Positions 1-9,911 of a stretch of DNA of 64,000 nt are shown in pieces. The stretch covers positions 1,615,266 through 1,679,265 of the forward strand of contig NZ_JQAK01000001.1 of the NCBI RefSeq assembly GCF_000757605.1, written 5' to 3'. The notes under the pieces were generated by a model, which did not search any database, was not told the DNA's origin, and saw only the letters and a program-made list of their open reading frames with translations. The translations under genes and the position numbers were made by a program. Source of the stretch: Candidatus Paracaedibacter symbiosus. GTDB lineage: Bacteria; Pseudomonadota; Alphaproteobacteria; Paracaedibacterales; Paracaedibacteraceae. Every line of letters begins with the position of its first letter. Within the stretch, counting starts at the first letter, position 1.

Positions 1-1
1 C

Positions 2-907
2 CACTTTGAGTTTAAATCAGCAACCCTTAAACCATTGTGGCGGCATGTTACTTCTTTTTTAGGGTATACTCATGATTCTTTTTTTGAGCATGGAGCCGAT
101 CAACTTGTTGCTCCTTGGCCCGATATTATCATTAATGGTCATCCCTCTACTGCTGCGATCGCAATGATGGTTAAACAACGCAGCCATAATAAGAGTTTCC
201 TTATTAATGTGCATCGTCCTGAAATCTCACACGCCAGTTTTGATCTTATCATTGCACCGGAACATGAAAAGATTCAAGCAAGCAATGTCTTTCCTATCAC
301 GGGATTTTTAAATGGGATCAAACCAGAAAAATTAAGTAAAAAAAACTACGCTTACACCTTTGATCATTTGCCAACACCCCAGATTCTCGTGCTCGGTGGT
401 GATGAGGCGCAGACAGTGTTGTTAAGTGATACTGAAGTTGCGCATATTGCCGATGATTTGAGCCAGCTACAAAATAAAATTGGCGGGACGTTAATTATTA
501 GCCAAACCCTTGATCCAGATCACCGCCTGAAGGCAAAAGTGGATACCATTCAAAAAACACCTGCCTTTTTTCTAGATCAGGATCATCCGTTGATTGGGGC
601 TTTTGCTTGGGCTGATATTATCGTCTGTGTGGGTGATGAAATCGCTAATTTGTCAAAGGCTTGTTCTACTGGAAAACCAGTTTTGCATTATAAGCTCAAC
701 CATGCTACGCCTTACGGTTTTGCCGAGTTTTATCAAAAGTTGTTATCGATGAACATGATTGCCACGATTCATGATAACCTAAGTCAAGCGACTTATCACC
801 CTTTACGTGAGGCTGAACGAGTAGCTAGCCATATTTGTCAACTACTGCATAAAAAAATAAGGTTAATGTACTCCTTTAAAGTGGCCATTTTTGTGAATAA
901 AAGCTGA
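2..907 (+). CDS. ELM1/GtrOC1-like protein (mitochondrial fission ELM1 family), 5' end missing
   Basis: The frame is open to the left edge of the window, so the gene starts upstream; a TTG at 35 is not needed as a start. The roughly 300 visible residues match the conserved alphaproteobacterial family related to plant ELM1 (formerly DUF1022): an N-terminal half with a P-D-I-I-I-N-G-H segment and a C-terminal half with the pattern A-D-I-I-V-C-V-G-D-E and G-K-P-V, typical of a GT-B glycosyltransferase-like fold. The biochemical role in bacteria is not settled; a link to envelope sugar chemistry is plausible. The last 45 bases overlap the convergent DUF465 gene, and the C-terminal tail after the K-K-I-R segment may be an extension by read-through. 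Confidence 0.75.
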   Translation, partial: HFEFKSATLKPLWRHVTSFLGYTHDSFFEHGADQLVAPWPDIIINGHPSTAAIAMMVKQRSHNKSFLINVHRPEISHASFDLIIAPEHEKIQASNVFPITGFLNGIKPEKLSKKNYAYTFDHLPTPQILVLGGDEAQTVLLSDTEVAHIADDLSQLQNKIGGTLIISQTLDPDHRLKAKVDTIQKTPAFFLDQDHPLIGAFAWADIIVCVGDEIANLSKACSTGKPVLHYKLNHATPYGFAEFYQKLLSMNMIATIHDNLSQATYHPLREAERVASHICQLLHKKIRLMYSFKVAIFVNKS

Positions 908-1081
908 GTCCGAATTATTATAGAGTTTAAGGCGCTCGATCTCTTCCTTAATCTTTAACTTCTGCTTCTTCATCTCATGTACAGAGACATCATCCGTATT
1001 TGTCAGCTCAATCTCATGAATCTTATAATCAAGTTTAGAATGCCGTTCAAGAAGTTGCTTTAAATGAGACTCTATTACCAT
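863..1081 (-). CDS. DUF465 (YdcH-like) small coiled-coil protein
   Basis: A 72-residue protein with the DUF465/YdcH layout: a short helical hairpin ending in a conserved run of Lys/Glu-rich heptads (H-E-M-K-K-Q-K-L-K-I-K-E-E-I). Such proteins are common and almost always uncharacterised in alphaproteobacteria. I chose the ATG at 1081 rather than the upstream one at 1111 because a strong GAGGGAGG ribosome-binding site lies about nine bases before it. It converges on the ELM1-like gene with a 45-base overlap, which is common in compact genomes. Cytosolic, with no signal peptide or membrane segment. Confidence 0.75.
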   Translation of the reverse strand: MVIESHLKQLLERHSKLDYKIHEIELTNTDDVSVHEMKKQKLKIKEEIERLKLYNNSDSAFIHKNGHFKGVH

Positions 1082-1111
1082 GGCATTGACCTCCCTCTCA
1101 AAAAAGAACAC

Positions 1112-1481
1112 CTGTGCTAAACTTCGTATCCGTTATGAGAGTTTGGCAGGAACTTTCCAGTCAAGATACGGAATTTAGCTTTATAAAATATGGAGTAAAA
1201 TAAAGGCTGGTCAAGGGAAAGAGGTAACTTAGTATAAGAATATTTTAAAGACAGAGTTGAGGCCAACAAAGCTTATGCTTTTGCCAATGAGTGAGTAAGG
1301 TGAATGAATGAAATATCCGGAAAGAAGGTGAAGGCGGGGAAGAATGATCTGAGGCGGGGAGACTCGATAAATTCTTCATTTCTCTTGAAAAATGGAAAAA
1401 TAGTCACTACACCATAAAATATAATAATGGTTGTTATGTTGGGGAGTCACGTTAACGAGATGATTCCAGAAAGGCAGTAAA
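1112..1481. other. Intergenic stretch without a supported gene
   Basis: About 370 bases separate the DUF465 gene from the DUF2798 gene. It should hold the divergent promoters of both. I see no RNA gene, repeat or convincing ORF. Confidence 0.5.
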
Positions 1482-1757
1482 ATGAGCACTTTTAAGCAAA
1501 CTCAAAAATCCTTACACTTTAAAAAAATTCCAGCACGCTATCTTGGAATTGTAATGCCGTTTATTTTATCTTTTTTCATCTCTGGAATTATTTCCGCCAT
1601 TCTCACAATCAAGAATGGTGGGTTTCAATCAGGAGTATTCTTTATTTGGCTAAGTTCCTGGGGGCTTGCCTGGAGCATTGCATTTCCCAGTGTTCTTATT
1701 ATGTTGCCAATCGTCAGGCGTTTTGTGGGACTGATTGTCGAACCAACTAACCATTAG
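1482..1757 (+). CDS. DUF2798 two-helix membrane protein
   Basis: A 91-residue protein with two hydrophobic helices (about residues 21-43 and 51-76) joined by a short loop, ending in the family's P-I-V-R-R-F-V motif. The second helix carries the diagnostic S-W-G-L-A-W-x-x-A-F-P pattern of DUF2798. The function of the family is unknown; it sits in the inner membrane. The ATG is preceded by GAAAGG at a suitable distance. It is read in the same direction as addA, about 90 bases upstream of it, in the position where addB would usually stand in alphaproteobacteria. Confidence 0.7.
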   Translation: MSTFKQTQKSLHFKKIPARYLGIVMPFILSFFISGIISAILTIKNGGFQSGVFFIWLSSWGLAWSIAFPSVLIMLPIVRRFVGLIVEPTNH

Positions 1758-1849
1758 GGTCATCACATCAAGTATTTGCATAAAAAGAAATGCGCAGAAT
1801 CTAAAAAACAATCGAACTATGATCTTTCCTCTTTAATCCCAAAGAGTAT

Positions 1850-4800
1850 ATGCCTATGACTCAAGAACTTTTAGATCAAGCAATTCACCAACAACAATTG
1901 GCAGCCAACCCTTTGGCTTGTGCCTGGGTGAGTGCATCGGCGGGAACCGGTAAAACCAAAGTTCTGATTGACAGGCTGCTCGCTTTATTGTTAAGCGGTG
2001 TGGACCCTCAGCATATTTTATGTCTGACCTTTACTAAGGCTGCAGCCGCTGAAATGCAGCAACGTCTTTTAGGGGCATTGCAAGATTGGGTTTTGCAGGA
2101 TGAAGCAAAGCTCCAGAAAACCTTAACCTTATTATTGGCAAAAGCCCCGACATTGGAGCAATTAGCCCGAGCCCGGCAACTTTACACCCTTGCTTTAGAG
2201 ACGCCAGGTGGCTTAAAAATCGCCACTATTCACGGTTTTTGCCAGACATTATTAAATCGATTTCCGTTGGAAGCAGGAATTACCCCGAACCCAGATATCA
2301 TGGATGAAGTCCAAAGTGCTGAGCTGTTGGACCAAGCAAAACGCCGCGCGTTAACCAATGCACTGGGTCAAACTCAGCAGAGCTTGACAGAAATTTTAGT
2401 CTCCCATTTTAAGGATGGATCTTTTCAGACGGCGCTCCAAGAAATGGTTGACAATCGGCGTTATTTTAGACGCGTTATGGAAAAGTATCCGGATATGGCC
2501 TCGTATGCAATGGCGTTATGTAATAAGTTAGGAGTAGAGATTCAAAAAAATCTCCTCGACCCAGAACTTAAAAAATCTTATTTTACCAAGGCTTATCAAT
2601 TAACCCCCTCTGATCGACAGCAGCTCTTGGCAATTTTAGCTGACAATCCTCATCCGGTATTGGAGAAGTGGCTTATTGCCGAAGCGACCAAAAAATTTGA
2701 GTTATTTTCTGAGTATGCAGCCCTCTATCTTACCAAAAAAGGGGAGTACCTTAAAAAGCTAAAGGTACCGCATGAGGCAGAAGCTACCCAAATTTATCGG
2801 CTGAACAAAACCCTAGAATCACTCGAATTAGCGCAAAAGTCAGCGTGTCTCTTTTCTTTAGGAAGTGCTATTTTTCAGGAGTATCAACTCCTTAAGCAAC
2901 GGCAAAATCTATTGGATTATGAGGATTTGATTGAAAAGACAATTAATCTTTTAACCCAACCAGAAATCTCCCCTTGGATTCTTTATAAACTCGATGGTGG
3001 GATTCAGCATTTATTGGTGGATGAAGCGCAAGACACTAACCCAGATCAGTGGCGTGTCATTTTAGCGCTGACAGAAGATTTTTTGACCCCCCATAAAAAA
3101 CATCGCACAATTTTTGTGGTGGGCGATGTAAAACAGTCAATCTACAGTTTTCAAGGCGCAAGTCCCCGCGACTTTATTACCCTGCGTGACTGGTATCGAC
3201 AAAAATGCGAGGCCATTGGTCAAACTTGGTTGGATATTGATCTTTGTGTCTCTTTTCGGTCAACTCCAGAAGTTCTATCGGTGGTTGATAGGATTGTCAA
3301 TCAACCGGATCATCAGCTGGACATCCAGTTTCGTGAAGCACAAACCCAGCATTTGCCCTTTCGGGCCCCTCAGCCGAGCGGGGCCCCAGGAGGTGTTTAT
3401 TTATTGCCAGCTGTTTTGATGCCAAAGCAGTCCTTATCTTTAGAGCCTTGGCCAATTCCTGATAAACCCTGCCATTTGGAAACATCGCTTGATCAGGTAT
3501 GTCAACAGATAACCATGAAAATTCAAGAGTTATTGGGCAGTCAAGCAATCTTATCTGCCACGGGGAAACCGATCCAACCTAAGGATATTTTGGTGCTCGT
3601 TAAACAGCGCGGGGAGTTGGCACCCCAACTCATTCGTACTCTCAAAAAACAGGGAATCCCTGTGGCAGGGATGGATCGCTTTTTGCTGAACAGTCACTTA
3701 GCTGTGCAAGACTTGGTAGCGCTTAGCCAATTTTTACTCTTGCCTCAGGATGACCTTGCCTTGGCCTGCGTGTTGAAAGGGCCCCTGATTGAGTTGACCG
3801 AAGACGAATTAATGCAGTTGGCTGCTGATAGACCAGAATCCTTGTGGCAAGAATTGAGCCGACGTCAGACGGATTCTGCTAAACTTCAGGTGGTATTTGA
3901 TTTTTTGAAAAGACTGTTGGGAGAAGTCGACTATCTCACTCCTTATCAGCTCTATCATCTGATTTTATTTAAATTACAGGGGCTTCAAAAATTTAGATCT
4001 CACTTTGGTCGGGAAGCAGATGATGCGCTTTTCGAGTTTTTGACCTATGCCTTTAAAGCGTCTGAAAATAACTTGGCAACCTTACAACAGTTTTTAGGTG
4101 ACTTACAAAACACCCCCCAACATATAAAGCGAGATGGCGCAGATAATTCTCAAAATCAAATTCGACTGATGACTGTACATGGGTCGAAAGGGTTGCAAGC
4201 GCCAGTTGTTTTCATTGTGGAACAGTTTAAGACGCGAACAATGCCAGACCGCTTATTATGGGAGTTCGATAATGTAGGCGAAGCACAGTTTATGCTGATG
4301 CGTCCCCGAAACGACACAGATACTATTTATACCAGCGAGCTGAAAGCTAAAGTAACACAGTTAGAAGCGCAAGAAGATAAACGTTTGTTTTATGTGGCGT
4401 TGACTCGGGCGCAAGATCAACTTTATCTTGCTGGCTATGGGGATAGTGAAATCCCTGAAGCGTCTTGGTACCAATGGCTAAAGTTTTACGCTATTCCCAC
4501 AGATGTAAAATCGATATCAGACTATCAGGCCAGAGGGGACGGCGCGATCACAGCGCAGAATTGGCTACAGCAACCAGTCAAACATCGTAAAATTACAAAA
4601 GTGGAAGCTGAAGATTCCCCCCCACAGACAGAGGCAATGCAACGTGGGGTTTTGATTCATCGATTATTTGAGTTATTGATGGATCTGCCGGCATCATCTC
4701 GAAAAGCGACGGCGATGGCGTATTTAAAGAAGCATAGTTTACCTGATTTCGACGTGTCGTTAGCGAGGATTTTAGAGACGCTGCGGCACGAGATTCTACT

Positions 4801-5098
4801 GCCATTTTGTGAGGGAAGAGCGATTGCAGAAATGGAAATTGCAGCCAAAGATGGAACATTGTTGCGCCTTGACCGGGTGGTGATGACGGGAAACATAATT
4901 AAAATTCTAGATTTTAAAACCTCGGTAAGCTTTCCCTCATCGGTTACAGCAACCCATCCCACCATTTTAGCGCAACTACGTGAGTATGCAGCAGCGATGG
5001 CAACTATCTATCCAAATCATCATATTGAGTGTTACTTGTTGTGGACAGCCGGGCCTATTTTGCATTATGTTCCAGAAGAATTGTTATATTCATCATAA
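1850..5098 (+). CDS. addA: Double-strand-break repair helicase-nuclease AddA
   Basis: A 1082-residue UvrD-like superfamily 1 helicase fused to a RecB-type nuclease. With AddB it resects double-strand breaks and loads RecA. Visible helicase motifs: Walker A S-A-G-T-G-K-T near residue 30, motif II V-D-E-A-Q-D near 390, motif III G-D-V-K-Q-S-I-Y near 425, motif V V-H-G-S-K-G near 776 and motif VI Y-V-A-L-T-R-A near 847. The nuclease part is recognisable by G-V-L-I-H-R-L near 933 and L-R-L-D-R...I-L-D-F-K-T-S near 1005-1025. Length is normal for alphaproteobacterial AddA. The usual partner addB is not immediately upstream; trxA follows, the typical arrangement on the downstream side. Start: ATG at 1850 after AAGAG. 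Confidence 0.93.
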   Translation: MPMTQELLDQAIHQQQLAANPLACAWVSASAGTGKTKVLIDRLLALLLSGVDPQHILCLTFTKAAAAEMQQRLLGALQDWVLQDEAKLQKTLTLLLAKAPTLEQLARARQLYTLALETPGGLKIATIHGFCQTLLNRFPLEAGITPNPDIMDEVQSAELLDQAKRRALTNALGQTQQSLTEILVSHFKDGSFQTALQEMVDNRRYFRRVMEKYPDMASYAMALCNKLGVEIQKNLLDPELKKSYFTKAYQLTPSDRQQLLAILADNPHPVLEKWLIAEATKKFELFSEYAALYLTKKGEYLKKLKVPHEAEATQIYRLNKTLESLELAQKSACLFSLGSAIFQEYQLLKQRQNLLDYEDLIEKTINLLTQPEISPWILYKLDGGIQHLLVDEAQDTNPDQWRVILALTEDFLTPHKKHRTIFVVGDVKQSIYSFQGASPRDFITLRDWYRQKCEAIGQTWLDIDLCVSFRSTPEVLSVVDRIVNQPDHQLDIQFREAQTQHLPFRAPQPSGAPGGVYLLPAVLMPKQSLSLEPWPIPDKPCHLETSLDQVCQQITMKIQELLGSQAILSATGKPIQPKDILVLVKQRGELAPQLIRTLKKQGIPVAGMDRFLLNSHLAVQDLVALSQFLLLPQDDLALACVLKGPLIELTEDELMQLAADRPESLWQELSRRQTDSAKLQVVFDFLKRLLGEVDYLTPYQLYHLILFKLQGLQKFRSHFGREADDALFEFLTYAFKASENNLATLQQFLGDLQNTPQHIKRDGADNSQNQIRLMTVHGSKGLQAPVVFIVEQFKTRTMPDRLLWEFDNVGEAQFMLMRPRNDTDTIYTSELKAKVTQLEAQEDKRLFYVALTRAQDQLYLAGYGDSEIPEASWYQWLKFYAIPTDVKSISDYQARGDGAITAQNWLQQPVKHRKITKVEAEDSPPQTEAMQRGVLIHRLFELLMDLPASSRKATAMAYLKKHSLPDFDVSLARILETLRHEILLPFCEGRAIAEMEIAAKDGTLLRLDRVVMTGNIIKILDFKTSVSFPSSVTATHPTILAQLREYAAAMATIYPNHHIECYLLWTAGPILHYVPEELLYSS

Positions 5099-5333
5099 TC
5101 CAAAAACCGGTTTTTTAGCTTATGACCTTTGGCGCCTTTTTGATTTAAAACTTCCTTCGGTAGAGCAGGCTCTCGGCGGACATTTTGAGTTCAAAATTTT
5201 GCTCAAACCTCATGCCTAAAACTCTCGGTTTTTGAACCACGAAGAGTATGATAGAAAAAAAGGCCACTTTCTTCTAAAGGTTAGTGTGCTATATTTTATA
5301 CAAGAGTAAGCAACCTATTAAGCAGAGGCATAA

Positions 5334-5657
5334 ATGTCATCATTACATCAAACAAGCGATAATACGTTTAATCAAGACGTTCTCTTGTCAAGTACTCCCG
5401 TTCTTGTGGATTTTTGGGCTGAATGGTGCGGTCCGTGCAGGATGATCACGCCAATCTTAGAAGAAGTTTCCAAGGAAATGGGTGAGAAAATTAAAATCGT
5501 TAAGATTAATATCGACCAAAACCCAAATGTTCCAGCTCAATTTGGCGTACGCAGTATTCCCACATTGACTCTTTTTAAAGATGGGCAAGCTGTTTCTACC
5601 AAAGTTGGTGTTTTACCAAAAGGTAAAATCGTTGAGTGGATCCAAGCTTCCCTCTAA
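5334..5657 (+). CDS. trxA: Thioredoxin
   Basis: A 107-residue thioredoxin with the active site W-C-G-P-C at residues 31-35 and the cis-proline region R-S-I-P-T-L near 74-78. It reduces disulfides in cytosolic proteins using electrons from thioredoxin reductase. Full length for the family, with no signal peptide. It lies 235 bases after addA, the common addA-trxA order of alphaproteobacteria, so chromosomal context is conserved here. The start ATG is preceded by AGAGG. A hairpin followed by a T-run is found just after the stop. Confidence 0.95.
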   Translation: MSSLHQTSDNTFNQDVLLSSTPVLVDFWAEWCGPCRMITPILEEVSKEMGEKIKIVKINIDQNPNVPAQFGVRSIPTLTLFKDGQAVSTKVGVLPKGKIVEWIQASL

Positions 5658-5682
5658 ATTTATTTTTCTTATTTTTAATTCA

Positions 5683-5716
5683 ACCCATACTGCCGCGAGG
5701 TAAGGTGGGTTTTTTT
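5683..5716 (+). terminator. Likely rho-independent terminator after trxA
   Basis: An AACCCA arm pairs with a TGGGTT arm with further partial pairing between them, followed directly by seven T residues. Position and polarity suit the trxA transcript. Confidence 0.55.
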
Positions 5717-6015
5717 ATAGACGGCAAACTCCTCCAGTCCATTAAATGGTTACAAGATCACCTTCACTTAATCCAAGAAAAAAGCCAACATACAAGGGGA
5801 TCTGCGTGTACTTTTTAATGGCTCAATTAAGTTAACGGCAAACTAATAGATCGCCATGATGGTGTCCTTTTTTGCTAGAATCCCGTCCAAGAGCCAATAT
5901 TATCAAAAAATTAGTGACTTTAGCATTTATTTTATTCAAATTACGTAAGAGATATAAAATAAAAAATCTTAAAACACAAAAGTTTTAACATTAATTTTAG
6001 AATGGATAATGCCCA

Positions 6016-7099
6016 ATGAAGTTTAATTTCTTTTTTTGTTCATACTTATTTCCACACCTCTCTTTAGCATGGAGGTTGATTCTACTAACACAAGAAGTAA
6101 AAGGAATCTCCACGCGCATATATCTATTTTAGATCAAACGACTTATTTTGAGGTAGCTCCACAAAGAACAAAACGTCGACGTACTGAGGGGTGGTCTTCC
6201 TCATCTGATTTGCCAAATTGGTTGCTAGATAAAAATTTAACTTCAAAAGAGAAGCTGAAAAAATTACTTAGACTTTCAGAAGCAAATAAAGGTCTAACAG
6301 CTGCTGAAACGGATAAAGGTTTGCAACTTGTGAGTTATATGTATAGGGGCTTCATGGCTGGTAGCAAAACTCTAAAAGAGAACCAAAAATTCTTGTCGTT
6401 AGGAAAACATCTTCTTCATGCTATTCTGAAGCGTCCTCTTGAGGTTCGTTGCTTTGGTAAACATGTGAATTTATTAAAATATTTGGCCAAAATAGGTGAT
6501 ATCGCATATCAGGATCCAACCGATAGGCTAGCTTGTTTTGAAGATTTATTGGCTACTTATAATTCCTTTCATACCCACGCAATTGATTTGTTCCGTAAAT
6601 TTGATTTGCCTTCTCAGGATCAAATATTATATAATGCTGTGTATCTTAAAATTTTTCAATCGTCTTTGGAACTGACGGAAGATGTTGCTGATCAAAAAAA
6701 TTATTACTCAATATTATTGAGAGAAATGAACGGATATTATCATTAAGAAAAAATATTGGAGACTCTGAGGACATTAACTCATTGTTTAATAGTTATGATC
6801 GCCTATACACGTTAGAAGCTGATACTACAGCTAGGTTTAAAATTATAGTTTGTGCAGTAGACTGGTGTAAGAAATTGAGTGCAAACTATAGCGTTGCACC
6901 CTTAGTTCGACACCTTATAGAACAGTATGCTTCAAAATATAAAAGCTTGAAAACAACCCTTTTACAAACGATAATTAATGGCCCCCAAGCAAGAATGGAC
7001 AGACTTTTACCGCCAATCGAACCACCTTTATTAATTTTATCAAGCTTTAAGCATGAATTAGATGCCGAAATGTTAGGTAAGTTTACCCTAAACTTTTAG
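6016..7099 (+). CDS. Secreted hypothetical protein with basic cluster (two apparent homopolymer frameshifts)
   Basis: Not a recognised family. As written it is split into two open frames (6036-6746 and 6782-7099). Adding one T to the T7 run at 6031-6037 joins the ATG at 6016 to the main frame and creates a hydrophobic signal peptide ending P-L-F-S, followed by Met-Glu. Adding one A to the A7 run at 6694-6700 then reads through to the stop at 7099, giving about 360 residues. The mature N-terminus has a basic cluster T-K-R-R-R-T like a monopartite nuclear localisation signal. The neighbour at 7306 has the same plan, so the two may be paralogues. Both frame breaks could be sequencing undercalls; a decayed gene is the alternative. 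Confidence 0.55.
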
Positions 7100-7305
7100 A
7101 ATAAAAGGTATATAGAACCTATACTCATAAGAAAAAGAGATCAGTTTTATACATATAAAGTTGCCTTTTCCGTTAAAAATACAGGACATAATTCATAAAC
7201 TTATTGAACTCATTTTTTTTATATTTATATATAGGGGAAGAAAAATTTTTACCGTATATAATTGTAATTTTTTCTTTGATCTTAATAAAAAAGGAACTTT
7301 TTCAA

Positions 7306-9112
7306 ATGAAAATACCAATAAAAATCTTAATTTCCTTTCTCTCTGTTGCACCAATGACGACCATGGCTATGGAAGTGGATGATACAACGCCTCCCCAGGG
7401 CACCAAAAAGGCCCTATAGTTCGATAAAGATAGAAAAAGAGGAAGAAGGATCTCAAGAGCATAAAAGGCAAAGAACCCAAGCGTATGAAATCATGGCTGC
7501 ACTTGACGAAAAAGAACAACATGGCGAGGAATACAAAGAGAAATATAAGGGCAGCGAAAAATATAATAAAATTGCCCAATATAGGGAAAACCTAGATTCT
7601 TTAAAAAAATTTACGCCAGAAATTAGAAAATTAATTCTGGGGGACGACCATGAAAACAGATTAAGCGATCTGGAAGCTTTGTTTAACCAGTTGGTAGAAA
7701 AATATTATTGTAATTTCTTTGCCCAGCCCACTTCTCAGGATGATAACAGCAAAGTATATCTTTCCGATGAACCTAAAGACTTAATCCTTTCTTATTGTTC
7801 GATGCAAGATTTGGCAAATTTGCTGCTTGCTTCCCATGAAACAAGAGATGCTGTCTACAGTCTTGTACCGGTTTTCAAAGAAATAGTAAAGTGTGGGCAG
7901 TATAAAAATATGGATGAGTTTTTGAGTGACTTTCGTGATGGTCGTCCCCGTGCTCATGCAGCTATCGGAATTACACAATACAAGACACAATACAAGCGTT
8001 CTAACAGAGAATCGCGTCCTCCTCGGAATAAGTGGTTAGATCCAGCTTTTAAGGCATATGATCTGTCAGCTGTTTCTTTTGTCTTTCAAAAACACTTATT
8101 TATGAATGCCGAGAAATGCCAGGATAACATATACGAGAATTTTAAAATAATAAAAGAAGTTTATAAGAAACAGAAAGTAGGCACTGATTTATCCTTAGAT
8201 AAGAATGTAGCCCATTATTTAGACGAGCGACTTGAGGCACGTAAATCAAAAAAGGAAGTTTTAAAAGTTCTTGATATATTAACAACAAGCTTGTCTGGGT
8301 CTATAGAGGCAAACCTTATCCTTTATGAAGCGCATCTTACTGGAATAACCACTAGTCAGGGAAAGAAATTATCCGTATTGCCTATAAATCTAGATAAAGC
8401 ATATGAATATTATAATAAGGCAAACGAAATAGCAAGCACTTTACCAAGTTTTCAAAGAGGTACGGCTTGCTATGGAATAGGATTGTGGAGACTTATTAAG
8501 GGGAGTCTGTCTACCTATGACGGAGATATTTTAGCACCAGGTCCTGCTTTAACAATAATCAATCAGCAATGGAACCAAGCAATGGACGCCTGGACTGAAG
8601 CAGAAGAAGGAAACCGTCAAAAAGCAGTTGCTCATTTTAAAAAATTTCTTATGGAAAGCCCCCTTTTTCCTAGGGTCAACTGCACATTAAAATGCTCTTC
8701 CTCTCAGCCCACATTCTTTTCAACAACGGAATATTACGATTACAGAAGAATATTAAAGGGAAAGGAAAGGATAGCTTTCAATTTTTTAAAAGAATTATAT
8801 GAAAAAGATAAAGAAGGTGATGACCAGCTAAAACCTTATGACGAAGATATTAACATGTACTTAAGAATGGCAAGATACTATTATTTTTGGGCTGGATATG
8901 ATGCATCAAATCCATTAAATGAGGACGCTAATAACGCAACTTTCCTTTTCAACCGTGCAATTATGATACATTTAAAAAATTGTGATGAAGAGACGAGAGA
9001 TAAGTTTACAAAGCAACTTAATGCCATTTCACAAGGAGGATTAATTTGGATAGGAACACTTGACGCATATGAGCATGTTCTTAAACAGCTCGGATTAGGG
9101 GACCCTACCTAA
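7306..9112 (+). CDS. Secreted protein with F-box-like segment (one apparent frameshift)
   Basis: As written, the N-terminal frame (from the ATG at 7306) and the long frame (7379-9112) differ by one base. Removing one C from the CCCC run at 7393-7396 fuses a signal peptide ending T-M-A followed by Met-Glu to a protein of about 600 residues. The mature start carries a basic cluster H-K-R-Q-R-T. Near residues 154-187 an F-box-like pattern is visible: E-P-K-D-L-I-L-S-Y, then D-L-A-N-L-L-L-A-S and R-D-A-V. F-boxes bind Skp1 in eukaryotic ubiquitin ligases, so a host-targeted role is inferred. The rest is helical and repeat-like (for example A-Y-E-Y-Y-N-K-A-N), but no family is recognised. Confidence 0.6.
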
Positions 9113-9146
9113 TATAACGCCGAACCTTGTTGAATAATTTGGTCTT

Positions 9147-9168
9147 CCCCCCCCCCCCCAAAAAAAAA
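9147..9168. repeat. C13-A9 mononucleotide tract
   Basis: Thirteen C residues are followed by nine A residues between the F-box gene and the IS3 element. Its true length is uncertain given the homopolymer problems elsewhere in this sequence. Confidence 0.8.
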
Positions 9169-9231
9169 CCTGGACCAGGGATTTGAGAAAATTCTCAATA
9201 TAATAGCAACAAAGGATAAGGAGAATTTTCG

Positions 9232-9456
9232 ATGAAGAAGACATTTACAGAAGAACAAATAGCCTTAGCTTTACATCAAACGGAACGAACAAGCGTTGAA
9301 GATGTAACAAGGCATTTAGGCATTTCCCAAGCCACGTTTTATAGGTGGAAAAGTAAATATGGAGGGTTATTGCCTTCTGAAGTGAAGCGCCTAAAGTTAA
9401 TTGAAGAAGAGAACCGTAAATTGAAGCAACTTGTAGCCGAACTTAGCCCTAGATAA
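9232..9456 (+). CDS. IS3-family transposase OrfA
   Basis: A 74-residue protein with the IS3 OrfA helix-turn-helix: F-T-E-E-Q-I near the start, V-T-R-H-L-G-I-S-Q-A-T-F-Y-R-W-K in the middle and a C-terminal leucine zipper (L-I-E-E-E-N-R-K-L). It would bind the element's ends and, through frameshifting with OrfB, make the transposase. The ORF itself looks intact, but its partner is truncated, so the element cannot move on its own. A likely left end (TGGACC...) lies at about 9171. Confidence 0.85.
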   Translation: MKKTFTEEQIALALHQTERTSVEDVTRHLGISQATFYRWKSKYGGLLPSEVKRLKLIEEENRKLKQLVAELSPR

Positions 9457-9710
9457 GAAGATGCTTCAGGATGTGTTATCAAAAAAAGGTTAAAGCCTGC
9501 CGATCAGCGGATTATTGTCAATGAGCTGGCAGAGCTTTATGGAGTAAGCTGTAGGCGAATATGCCGTGTTTTCGTATTTCAGCGTTCCGTTTACTACTAT
9601 CAATCTCGCCGAGATCAGCAGGCTGTATTAAAGCAAAAGATAAGGGATATTGCTTATAGCCGTGTGCATTATGGCTATCGTCGTATTCATGTAACCCTAC
9701 AAAGAGAAGG
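9457..9710 (+). pseudogene. IS3-family transposase OrfB, N-terminal fragment
   Basis: In frame with parts of OrfB I can read K-P-A-D-Q-R-I-I-V, C-R-R-I-C-R-V-F, the R-S-V-Y-Y-Y segment and V-H-Y-G-Y-R-R-I-H-V, the usual N-terminal HTH_21 region of IS3 OrfB. The integrase core with its DDE residues is missing: the sequence jumps to resolvase-like DNA at about 9711. Confidence 0.75.
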
Positions 9711-9911
9711 ATGGCAAATCAACCACTTGAGCAGCTGCGGGAAGGCGATACATTTGTGGCTTGGAAACTTGATCGTTTAGGGCGTAGTGTTAATAGTGTG
9801 AGATTCATAGACATGGTTTCAATATTTTATACCCCTTATGATAAAGGAGTGGTGCCTTCCTATAATGAATTTTTAGACGATATTAAGAGAGAGCTAACTA
9901 ATTATGAATAA
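9711..9911 (+). pseudogene. Serine resolvase fragment fused to the IS3 remnant
   Basis: The short frame contains L-R-E-G-D-T-F-V-A-W-K-L-D-R-L-G-R-S, a hallmark of the Tn3-type resolvase/invertase catalytic domain, without the catalytic serine region upstream or a DNA-binding domain downstream. The remainder of the 66-codon frame is not recognised. A junction between two mobile elements, not a working gene. Confidence 0.65.

Noticed and set aside
4593..4965. Reverse-strand frames inside addA
   Set aside because: They mirror the well-supported addA coding frame and have no homology or start signals.
7161..7382. Separate small gene ahead of the F-box protein
   Set aside because: It overlaps the real signal-peptide start at 7306 in another frame and has no ribosome-binding site.
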